Shown piece after piece: positions 57,028 to 64,000 of a stretch of DNA of 64,000 nucleotides (positions within the stretch are counted from its first letter, which is position 1; each line of letters starts with the position of its first letter). A program made the translations under genes and the position numbers. The notes beneath the pieces were generated by a model. The model made no database searches. It was given only the letters and a program-made list of their open reading frames with translations, and had not been told where the DNA came from. Source of the DNA: Enterovibrio qingdaonensis (lineage in GTDB: Bacteria; Pseudomonadota; Gammaproteobacteria; Enterobacterales; Vibrionaceae); the NCBI RefSeq assembly GCF_028683135.1, contig NZ_JAJUBB010000006.1, positions 62,001 through 126,000 of the forward strand. Direction: 5' to 3'.

Positions 57028-57582
57028 TCACTTCATTGATTTATTGACCAAATCAATGACCTGAGTGACTTCTTGTTCATTAAGTGGCCCTTCTTTCACA
57101 AAGCGTACAACGCCGTCTGTGTCTAGCAGGATAATGGCAGAACTTTCCTCTTGAAGACGCCATGCATCTGAAACTGTGCCGTTTGCATCAAGGACAATTG
57201 AAGACCAACTGAATTCTTTTTTGCTGTCTTCTGCAGACGATTTCACGAAGCCACCGGTTCCCCAAATAGCATCATCTTGATTGATGATGGTCGTGGTCTG
57301 GTATTTATCTTCGGGAAAATTGGCGGCGGTGATCGCATCAACCAGAGGCGCATTCATTTCTTTGGCACTGCTTCTGCCTGCGATTGCTTGAATGATTCGC
57401 ACTTTGCCTGTCAATTCGCTTGTGTTCCAAGGTTTGTATCCTACTTTGTTACCGTTAAGCGTCAGCTCACCGTATTTTTCAACGGAGGTTTGTGGGAGCG
57501 GGGAGCCATTGGAAATGTTGTGTGCTGAGGCAAAAGTGGACAGGAGAGCGGTTGCCAGAGCAAGAATTTTAATACAACGCAT
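57028..57582 (-). CDS. ytfJ: YtfJ-family periplasmic protein
   Basis: The 184-residue protein has a signal peptide (ending TFASA-HNIS). It is close to E. coli YtfJ along its length: KVGYKPWNTSELTGKVRIIQAIAGRSSAKEMNAPL, YQTTTIINQDDAIWGTGGFVKSS and AWRLQEESSAIILLDTDGVV. It has a thioredoxin-like fold without a CxxC pair. Function unknown. It neighbours ytfK, as in E. coli. Confidence 0.92.
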   Translation of the reverse strand: MRCIKILALATALLSTFASAHNISNGSPLPQTSVEKYGELTLNGNKVGYKPWNTSELTGKVRIIQAIAGRSSAKEMNAPLVDAITAANFPEDKYQTTTIINQDDAIWGTGGFVKSSAEDSKKEFSWSSIVLDANGTVSDAWRLQEESSAIILLDTDGVVRFVKEGPLNEQEVTQVIDLVNKSMK

Positions 57583-57980
57583 AGGGTTGGTATCCCGTTT
57601 AATTATGGTGTGATTTGTGTGATTGCATTGCCTCTGAAATGCTTATAACAGAAGCAGTTACGATAACTAAATATAGCTGATTGCCGTCAATATTCCGTAC
57701 CAATAACAGATCCAACCACTCAGTTTTGTAAGAATTCGTCGAGTTAAAATGAATCATTGTTAACAAATTGTGTCTTATTTTTGCCATGTGGTTATTTTTT
57801 ACTACGCTTACTTCGTTGTATGAGAAATGGGGAAACCGAGTCAGAGATTTTGTTGTCAAAGGTTTTGCAGTCACCCCGCGAACAATTGGCATTTTGATTG
57901 CATCACAGAAATGTCAGCCAAGGTTGTAAGCCTTGGTGTGTGATGCCGGTCTTTATCTTTGGCATGAAAGGAGTTCTTCA
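57583..57980. other. Divergent gene-free region between ytfJ and ytfK
   Basis: About 400 AT-rich bases. No convincing gene is seen; the open frame at 57599-57892 (minus) lacks a ribosome site and family resemblance. It probably holds the two divergent promoters and a ytfK leader. Confidence 0.5.
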
Positions 57981-58190
57981 ATGTTGCGTATTTTTCATCA
58001 GTACCGCCCACGACAGGTTGCTCGCTACGTGAAAGGTTTTTTCCGCGGCAGGGTTTATATCGATGGTATCGGTGCGTTTGAATTTGATGGGGGCAAATTG
58101 CTTCCGCCATCCAACAATAACAAGCGCGCATTGGCGGTAATGACAGAGGTTAATAATGAAATCAGGGCGATGACTGCTGCTGCAGCGTGA
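57981..58190 (+). CDS. ytfK: YtfK (DUF1107) stress-response modulator
   Basis: ATG at 57981 behind AAGGAG gives 69 residues; an in-frame start at 57933 lacks a ribosome site. The sequence follows E. coli YtfK: FHQYRPRQVARYVKGFFRGRVYI, GIGAFEFDGGKLL and a helical end ALAVMTEVNNEI. In E. coli YtfK raises (p)ppGpp by acting on SpoT during phosphate and fatty-acid starvation. Its neighbours ytfJ and msrA-tamAB match the E. coli order. Confidence 0.9.
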   Translation: MLRIFHQYRPRQVARYVKGFFRGRVYIDGIGAFEFDGGKLLPPSNNNKRALAVMTEVNNEIRAMTAAAA

Positions 58191-58245
58191 CTTGGTTGTA
58201 AATAAAGGGCTGAATCTGACTTTCTGATGTCATAGAGCCAATGAG

Positions 58246-58275
58246 AAAAACGCCCACGAACGCGGGCGTTTTTTC
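58246..58275. terminator. Terminator between ytfK and msrA
   Basis: AAACGCCC/GGGCGTTTTTT with an 8-base loop, between convergent genes. Confidence 0.85.
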
Positions 58276-58278
58276 GTT

Positions 58279-58920
58279 TTATCTCTCCCAAGGTGGTAAG
58301 CAGACACCTGTGCCTCCGATGCCGCAATAACCATTGGGATTTTTCTGCAGGTACTGCTGATGATACGTTTCCGCAAAATAGTAGGGATCTGCCTGTTTGA
58401 TTTCAGTGGAAATCTCTCCTGACATCCCTTCACTCTTAAGGGCGGTTTGGTAAGCCTCTTTGCTGGCGAGTGCAACATGCTCCTGTTCAGGGCTAAAACA
58501 ATAAATGGCCGACCGATACTGCGTCCCTACGTCGTTTCCTTGACGCATCCCTTGTGTAGGGTCATGGCTCTGCCAAAAATGCGTCAGAACCTTCTCTAGG
58601 CTTATTTGGGCTGGGTCAAACACCACTTGAACAACTTCTGCATGACCAGTTTGAGCGGTGCATACGTCTTGGTATGTCGGATTCACTGTGTAACCACCGC
58701 TGTAGCCAACAGATGTCAAGGTAACGCCATCCAGCTTCCAAAAGAGTCTCTCGGCTCCCCAGAAGCATCCCATCCCCAGCAAAATCTGTTCTTCGCCGGG
58801 AAGTACAGCCTTACTCAGAGCGCGCCCATTGACGGCGTGCGCCTCAGACGGAATAATTTCCTGCACTCTGTCAGGAATGGCTTGTTCTGCAGTAATTGCG
58901 ATTTGTTTCGTGTTGAGCAT
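58279..58920 (-). CDS. msrA: Peptide methionine sulfoxide reductase MsrA
   Basis: The 213-residue enzyme has the catalytic cysteine in LGMGCFWGAERLFWKLDGV (around residue 52), VGYSGGYTVNPTYQDVCTAQTGHAEVVQV, WQSHDPTQGMRQGNDVGTQYRSAIY, and C-terminal resolving cysteines in GYCGIGGTGVCLPP. It repairs methionine-S-sulfoxide in proteins using thioredoxin. It is divergent from tamA, as in E. coli. Confidence 0.96.
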   Translation of the reverse strand: MLNTKQIAITAEQAIPDRVQEIIPSEAHAVNGRALSKAVLPGEEQILLGMGCFWGAERLFWKLDGVTLTSVGYSGGYTVNPTYQDVCTAQTGHAEVVQVVFDPAQISLEKVLTHFWQSHDPTQGMRQGNDVGTQYRSAIYCFSPEQEHVALASKEAYQTALKSEGMSGEISTEIKQADPYYFAETYHQQYLQKNPNGYCGIGGTGVCLPPWER

Positions 58921-59070
58921 GGCGTGACTCCTTGTCGACTGTCATCTTAGACTCAGTTTTATTATGCTTTGATGCACATTTGCAACAGCACTTAGCCCCA
59001 TATTCAAGGTCATACTGTGGTGAAATTAGTTTTATTATGACTTTCAGGATAAGAATAAGACGTACGACTG

Positions 59071-60795
59071 ATGATAATTAAACGATTAATACCTTGGGTG
59101 ATTTGTGGTGTACTGGGCGTGCCAGGGGTAGCAATCGCGGATGTTGATTTTGATATCAAGGGCCTAGACGACGCGTTAAAAGACAATGTCGACGTATACC
59201 TTGATGCCATTTCTCAAAACGATCGGCGTATTGATTTTCGCCTTCAGTCCCGCGTCACTGACGAAGCAAACAAAGCCCTTCAGGCTCTCGGCTACTTTAA
59301 TCCCGTCATTAAATTCACTGTTGAAAACAAAAAATCAGACACAGATGCGACCGTTGTGCTGAATATTGACCCGGGCAAGCCAACAATTATTTCAGACGTG
59401 GATGTTACGTTGACGGGTGGTGCAGCGACTGACCCGGCATTCAAGACTTTATTGGAAACCGCACCTCAAAAAGGCGATGTACTCAATCAGGGCCAATATG
59501 ATGCGCTGAAATCTTCGATCCAGAGTCTTGCGGTTCGTCGCGGGTATTTTGATGCTGAATATACGCTTGCCAAACTTGAGGTTGCGCCGGGACTCAACAA
59601 AGCCTTCATTCGGCTGCACTTCGACAGCGGTGCGCGCTATCACTTTGGGCCGACCATTTATCACAACAGCCAAATTAATGAAGATCGCCTCTCCAGTATG
59701 ATGACATACAAGGAGGGTGATCCGTATCTTGTCAGCGATCTGGGTGCATTTAATCAAGCTTTATCTAACACGGGGTGGTTTTCATCAGTACTGGTTGAAG
59801 CGGGGTTAGATGATCTTCGCAATGATCGTGTACCCATTGCTGTCAGTTTGGATCCCGCTCCTCGAAATCAGTTCGAAACCGGTATTGGCTATTCCACTGA
59901 TACGGGCCCGCGCGTCAAAATTGGTTGGCGAAAACCGTGGTTTAATAGCCGTGGGCACAGCCTCAATACCGATCTTTATGTGTCTAAGCCTAAGCAGACT
60001 CTCGAGTCCACCTACAAAATTCCGCTCGAAGATGTATTGCGTGAGTATTACCAAGTTCAGGTGGGTTTGGAAAATCTCGACAACAATGACACCAAGAGCT
60101 TTGAGCTAACATCCTCTATTTCTCGCCATTGGAAATACGATACGGGCTGGCAACGCTCTGTATATCTGCGCTGGCTTTACTCTGACTATACGCAGGGTGT
60201 GACTTCCGACGAGTCCAATTTAATCTTACCGGGCATCAACTTTTCCCGTGTGAGAAGCAGAGGCGGTGCGATGCCCTATTGGGGTGATAAGCAATCTATT
60301 ACCTTTGAAGCGGGTGACCCCTTGTTGCTGTCTGATATTTCACTGTTTCGAGTAATTGGTCAGACGGCTTGGATCCGAAGTGCCAACGAGAATAACCGCT
60401 TCCTTGTTCGCGCTAATGCCGGTGGCGTATTTACCAGTGAATTTGAACGCGTTCCACCGTCGCTGCGCTTTTTTGCTGGTGGCGACAACAGCATCCGTGG
60501 TTACAGCTACGAATCTATCTCCCCCAAAGACAGCAGCGGAAAATTGGAAGGGGGGAGCTACATGGCGACAGGGACACTGGAATATAACTATCGCGTGACC
60601 GGAAATTGGTGGGCAGCAGTCTTTACCGATGCGGGTGATGCGTGGACGAGCAGTGATCCGCAATGGAAGACCTCTGTCGGTGTGGGCGTTCGCTGGGAAT
60701 CGCCAGTCGGCCCGATCCGTTTTGACGTCGCCCACGGTTTTGAAAATACAGATGATGATTTCATGATCCACTTTAGTTTAGGTCCAGAGCTATGA
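59071..60795 (+). CDS. tamA: Translocation and assembly module outer-membrane subunit TamA
   Basis: The 574-residue protein has a signal peptide (ending GVAIA-DVDF), three POTRA domains (about 22-265) and an Omp85 16-strand barrel. The barrel includes LRFFAGGDNSIRGYSYESISP (the conserved VRGY-type loop 6) and the end SPVGPIRFDVAHGF...HFSLGPEL. It forms a complex with TamB that spans the envelope and helps assemble outer-membrane proteins and move lipids. Its stop overlaps the tamB start. Confidence 0.95.
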   Translation: MIIKRLIPWVICGVLGVPGVAIADVDFDIKGLDDALKDNVDVYLDAISQNDRRIDFRLQSRVTDEANKALQALGYFNPVIKFTVENKKSDTDATVVLNIDPGKPTIISDVDVTLTGGAATDPAFKTLLETAPQKGDVLNQGQYDALKSSIQSLAVRRGYFDAEYTLAKLEVAPGLNKAFIRLHFDSGARYHFGPTIYHNSQINEDRLSSMMTYKEGDPYLVSDLGAFNQALSNTGWFSSVLVEAGLDDLRNDRVPIAVSLDPAPRNQFETGIGYSTDTGPRVKIGWRKPWFNSRGHSLNTDLYVSKPKQTLESTYKIPLEDVLREYYQVQVGLENLDNNDTKSFELTSSISRHWKYDTGWQRSVYLRWLYSDYTQGVTSDESNLILPGINFSRVRSRGGAMPYWGDKQSITFEAGDPLLLSDISLFRVIGQTAWIRSANENNRFLVRANAGGVFTSEFERVPPSLRFFAGGDNSIRGYSYESISPKDSSGKLEGGSYMATGTLEYNYRVTGNWWAAVFTDAGDAWTSSDPQWKTSVGVGVRWESPVGPIRFDVAHGFENTDDDFMIHFSLGPEL

Positions 60796-63700
60796 TGCGC
60801 TGGATAAAACGTTTGGCCCTTGCGGTCATTTTGCTATTGGTTCTCGTTGTACTCGGTGTTGGTGCGATATTACTGACACCGGTAGGTGTTAAATTGGCGG
60901 TGTGGGGGGCGCAAAAAGCCCTTCCTGAACTGAAGATTGAAAAAGGCAGTGGCGCACTGCTCAATGGATTTGCGCTTGACGGTGTGACGTTCGATATGGA
61001 CGGTGTTTCGGTGTCGGCGAAGTCTCTTTATCTTGATGTAAACAGTAAGTGCCTCTCTGGTCCTGCGATTTGTATTGATGCGCTAAATGCAGATGGTCTC
61101 AAGGTCAATGTCGGTGACACCGGACCGTCTGAAGAGACGCCGCCATCGGAACCTATCACGTCTATTTCAACACCCATACCAATATTCCTAAACGGTGTGT
61201 CTTTGACAGATATCGACCTCGATATTCTGGGTAACAAAGTGCACTGGGACAGCCTGACCACAGCCGCGCAAATGCAGCGTAGCACCTTGACGCTTAAACC
61301 AACGCTCTGGCAAGGGATAGAGGTCGAATTAGCGGAATCAAAAGGTGAGACTGAGACGACGCCTAAAAAGGCGTCCGAGCCGAAGCAGGCACTTACTTTA
61401 CCTGAGGTGAACATACCGCTCGATGTCATAATCGAACACTTTGAAGTGAAGCATGCGGATTTGTTGCTGCCTCAAGCGCAAAAGATACATCAGCTGGTTT
61501 TGGAAGGTCGTGCGGGTGGTAATGAAGTCAGCATAAAGCAACTGCTGTTGGATGCTGAGCAAGGCAAAGTCGAGCTAAACGGCGAGGTCGCATTGAAAGG
61601 TGAGTACCCACTAACTCTTGATGCAAACGCTGACATTCGAATGAAACCGCTCGGTGGTCATGCCCTGACGTTGGATGCAAAAGGCGATTTAAGTGCGCTG
61701 GAGCTTAAAGCAAATTTAACTGGCACCTTGCAGGCAAAGCTCTCAGGCAAACTGAATGTGCTTGAGCCTGACTTGCCATTTGAAGCCTTGTTGACCAGTC
61801 GAAATCTGCAATGGCCAATAGAGAGTAGCCCTGATTATCGCTTAGCTGCATCTGCATTACGTGCCAGTGGCAGCTTGAAAGGCTATCGCGCCACCTTGAA
61901 AACGGATGCGTCGGGTAAAGAAATACCAGATATCACTTTGAAGACACAGTTGAGTGGCGATTTGTCCAAAATTGCCTTGGGCAATCTTGAACTCGACACC
62001 TTGGGAGGCGAGATCAAAGGCTCTGCCAGTGTTGATTGGTCGGAATTAGTGAAATGGCAAACCGCGTTAACCTTCACTGACATTCAACCTGGATTACAGT
62101 GGCCTGAAGCGGAAGGAACACTCAGTGGGAAGGTCAAAAACGACGGTGAATTGACGAAAGCGGGTGGCTGGAAAGTTAACGTACCGGAACTTGATGTACA
62201 GGGAGATATTCGCAAACAGGCACTTGTCTTGAAAGGACAGGTTTCGGCATCGGATGTTAAAGGCAAAGGTGATATCCAGCTGGACACGCAAGGGCTAAAA
62301 CTGAGCCATGGTCCTAATGAAATTGCGGTAACAGGACGTGTGAACGATACGCTGGATTTAGACTTGGCACTTAAGCTGCCTTCCCTGGCGGCATCCGTAC
62401 CGGATGCAAGTGGTGCGGTGCAGGGCGATATCTCGCTCTCTGGCACGGTGAAAGAGCCGGTAGCAACACTGAACTTGACGGCCAATAAATTGCGTTATCA
62501 GAATCTTGTGTCGATAGCAGATGCGAAAATACGAGGTTCGTTGAAGCCACTCCCACTTGTCAGTGGTGGATTGATTGTGGATGTAAATGGCATTAAAGCA
62601 GAAGGTGTGGACATTCAAACGCTGATGCTGCGCGCATCCGGTACGGAAGCTGAGCAGACAATATCGCTGAATGTAGATGGTAAGCCGGTGGGTGCAGAGA
62701 TTGCGCTTCGAGGTAGCCTCGATAGGAAAAAAGGCTGGAAGGGAAAACTTTATAACTCCACGCTCCGCACACCTGTCGGGCCTTGGGCTCTGCAAAATGA
62801 TGTTCCACTGGGCTATGACCTAAACACCGGGAAAGTGGACGTGGGGGCGTTTTGTTGGGGCCAAAATCAAAGCCGCATTTGCCTTGATAAGCCAATTTCT
62901 GTCTCAGACAGCGGCAGTGCATTGGTGTCGGTAGACAAATTTAACCTCGATATCATTCAATCTTTCTTACCAACTACAACCACCTTAAGCGGATTGGTGA
63001 GTGGTTTAGTGGATGTTGCTTGGAAACCGAATGCATTGCCGACACTTAAGGCGACGGTGTCACTTGGAAAAGGCGAAGTGGTTGAGCAACTCGATCAGCC
63101 TTTTACCTTGGGATGGGACAAGGTCAACATCAAGGCCGCATTGGTAGATGAAAAACTCACCGCGGATGCGCAATTGGATCTGACCAATAATGGTTCGGTG
63201 ATGTTGGACGCAGAGATGACGAACCTTTCCTCTGATAAGAAAATCATGAAAAGTACGTTAGGCATTGATGCGATCAGCCTGTCTACTTTGCAACCGCTGC
63301 TGGGTGATGACGGAAAGCTCGAAGGCGTACTTAACGGCAAAGTGGTATTGAACGGTGATCTCGAGGCTCCGACTGCAGATGGCAAAATCACGCTGACAGG
63401 CCTCAAATTGCAAAGCTTGTCAGCACCTGTCGAGGTTCGTCAGGGCCAAATTGCTATCGCACTGAATGGCAAGCAGGGTGAGATTGACGGAAAAATTGAA
63501 ACGCCGGATGGCGATTTGCTGTTGAAAGGTGAAGCTGACTGGCGAGATATCAACGAATGGCTTGCCTCGCTTAACGTTAAAGGCCAACACCTGAAGGTTG
63601 TTGTTCCGCCGATGGTGGCGTTGGAAGTCAGTCCCGATATGACCCTTAAAGCCACACCAAAGCAAGTGGATGTCACGGGCAATGTTTCCGTGCCATGGGG

Positions 63701-64000
63701 CCGTATTATTGTTGAATCTTTGCCGCCGTCAGCGGTTCAGGTTTCCAGCGATTTGGTGATATTGAACGATGATCTGAAGCCTGTCAGCGAAGAGAACAAA
63801 GATCCTTTGACCATTAACGCCAAGATAAAGGTCAATATTGGTGATGACGTCAGGTTGGAAGCGTTTGGTCTGAAAACCAACCTAGAGGGTAAGCTTGATG
63901 TGCAAAGCAACAAGAAAGGCCCAAGCGTTGGTGGGGATGTGAACTTGGTGGACGGCACGTACAGTTCGTTTGGCCAAGATTTGCTGATCAAAAAAGGATT
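60792..64000 (+). CDS. tamB: Translocation and assembly module inner-membrane subunit TamB (cut by window end)
   Basis: The frame opens with ATG at 60792 (overlapping the tamA stop by 4 bases) or ATG at 60795, and runs open to the window end, giving about 1069 residues; E. coli TamB has 1259, so the DUF490 C-terminus is missing. One N-terminal membrane anchor (LALAVILLLVLVVLGVGAILL) is followed by a very long beta-taco built of amphipathic strands. As an AsmA-like protein it bridges inner and outer membranes with TamA and probably moves phospholipids. Confidence 0.93.
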   Translation, partial: MMRWIKRLALAVILLLVLVVLGVGAILLTPVGVKLAVWGAQKALPELKIEKGSGALLNGFALDGVTFDMDGVSVSAKSLYLDVNSKCLSGPAICIDALNADGLKVNVGDTGPSEETPPSEPITSISTPIPIFLNGVSLTDIDLDILGNKVHWDSLTTAAQMQRSTLTLKPTLWQGIEVELAESKGETETTPKKASEPKQALTLPEVNIPLDVIIEHFEVKHADLLLPQAQKIHQLVLEGRAGGNEVSIKQLLLDAEQGKVELNGEVALKGEYPLTLDANADIRMKPLGGHALTLDAKGDLSALELKANLTGTLQAKLSGKLNVLEPDLPFEALLTSRNLQWPIESSPDYRLAASALRASGSLKGYRATLKTDASGKEIPDITLKTQLSGDLSKIALGNLELDTLGGEIKGSASVDWSELVKWQTALTFTDIQPGLQWPEAEGTLSGKVKNDGELTKAGGWKVNVPELDVQGDIRKQALVLKGQVSASDVKGKGDIQLDTQGLKLSHGPNEIAVTGRVNDTLDLDLALKLPSLAASVPDASGAVQGDISLSGTVKEPVATLNLTANKLRYQNLVSIADAKIRGSLKPLPLVSGGLIVDVNGIKAEGVDIQTLMLRASGTEAEQTISLNVDGKPVGAEIALRGSLDRKKGWKGKLYNSTLRTPVGPWALQNDVPLGYDLNTGKVDVGAFCWGQNQSRICLDKPISVSDSGSALVSVDKFNLDIIQSFLPTTTTLSGLVSGLVDVAWKPNALPTLKATVSLGKGEVVEQLDQPFTLGWDKVNIKAALVDEKLTADAQLDLTNNGSVMLDAEMTNLSSDKKIMKSTLGIDAISLSTLQPLLGDDGKLEGVLNGKVVLNGDLEAPTADGKITLTGLKLQSLSAPVEVRQGQIAIALNGKQGEIDGKIETPDGDLLLKGEADWRDINEWLASLNVKGQHLKVVVPPMVALEVSPDMTLKATPKQVDVTGNVSVPWGRIIVESLPPSAVQVSSDLVILNDDLKPVSEENKDPLTINAKIKVNIGDDVRLEAFGLKTNLEGKLDVQSNKKGPSVGGDVNLVDGTYSSFGQDLLIKKG

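Noticed and set aside
57599-57892. Minus-strand frame of 97 codons upstream of ytfJ
   Set aside because: AT-rich intergenic composition and no ribosome site; treated as gene-free.
1-64000. CRISPR arrays, tRNA or rRNA genes, insertion sequences, prophage or integrase genes
   Set aside because: No regularly spaced repeats, RNA-gene patterns, transposase or integrase motifs were seen on either strand. A tRNA and IS search would settle this.

Overview
The window is a gammaproteobacterial chromosome segment, most likely from the Vibrionales (a Grimontia/Enterovibrio/Vibrio-like organism). This rests on protein resemblance and gene order: dusA next to pspG, fklB next to an OapA/YtfB-type gene, cysG-cysD-cysN-SLC13 transporter-cysC followed by a TIGR03899-type gene, and ytfJ-ytfK-msrA-tamA-tamB. 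No rRNA, tRNA, transposase, phage gene or CRISPR array was seen. Coding density is high and genes sit in tight operons, often with good hairpin terminators.

Layout. (1) 0-5 kb: a MalY/PatB-type C-S lyase (cut by the window edge) and an NhaC antiporter, divergent from a LacI-family regulator; two identical 13-bp palindromes and a CRP-like site lie between them. A YqhD-type aldehyde reductase and a MarR regulator with a cysteine-rich tail follow. (2) 5.9-9.8 kb: a general porin, dusA, pspG with a sigma-54 promoter, and a small outer-membrane barrel protein. (3) 9.8-32 kb: a quinoprotein alcohol-oxidation island. It holds an ABC exporter pair, a YVTN beta-propeller, periplasmic binding proteins, a PedF-type cytochrome c, an ExaA/PedH-like PQQ alcohol dehydrogenase, a MOSC protein, an aldehyde dehydrogenase, a NosR/NirI-like membrane flavo-iron-sulfur protein, pqqABCDE plus an M16 protease, a LuxR-type response regulator, a FIST (NosP-like) sensor and a multi-PAS hybrid histidine kinase. 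(4) 32.5-36.8 kb: cysJIH. (5) 36.9-45.2 kb: a second quinoprotein island built on a XoxF-type methanol dehydrogenase, with a pseudoazurin-like cupredoxin, a XoxJ-like binding protein, two small periplasmic proteins, a SoxYZ-like carrier, a zinc metallohydrolase, a rhodanese-like protein and a LysR regulator. (6) 45.3-64 kb: housekeeping genes: fklB, an OapA-like LysM protein, elaA, cpdB, cysG-cysD-cysN-transporter-cysC, a TIGR03899-type gene, a 29-residue membrane peptide, ytfJ, ytfK, msrA, tamA and a truncated tamB.

How it works together. Both PQQ dehydrogenases carry the extra aspartate (WDFDG and WDYDG) that marks lanthanide-dependent enzymes, so the cell appears to oxidise alcohols in the periplasm with rare-earth cofactors. 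Aldehydes would pass to the cytosolic aldehyde dehydrogenase, electrons to the cytochrome c and/or cupredoxin, and PQQ is made in the same locus. The sensor block (LuxR regulator, FIST protein, hybrid kinase) resembles the ErbR/NosP/NahK(ErcS') module beside the Pseudomonas ethanol-oxidation genes. Two sulfate-assimilation operons bracket the XoxF island, which itself contains sulfur-carrier-like proteins of unknown purpose.
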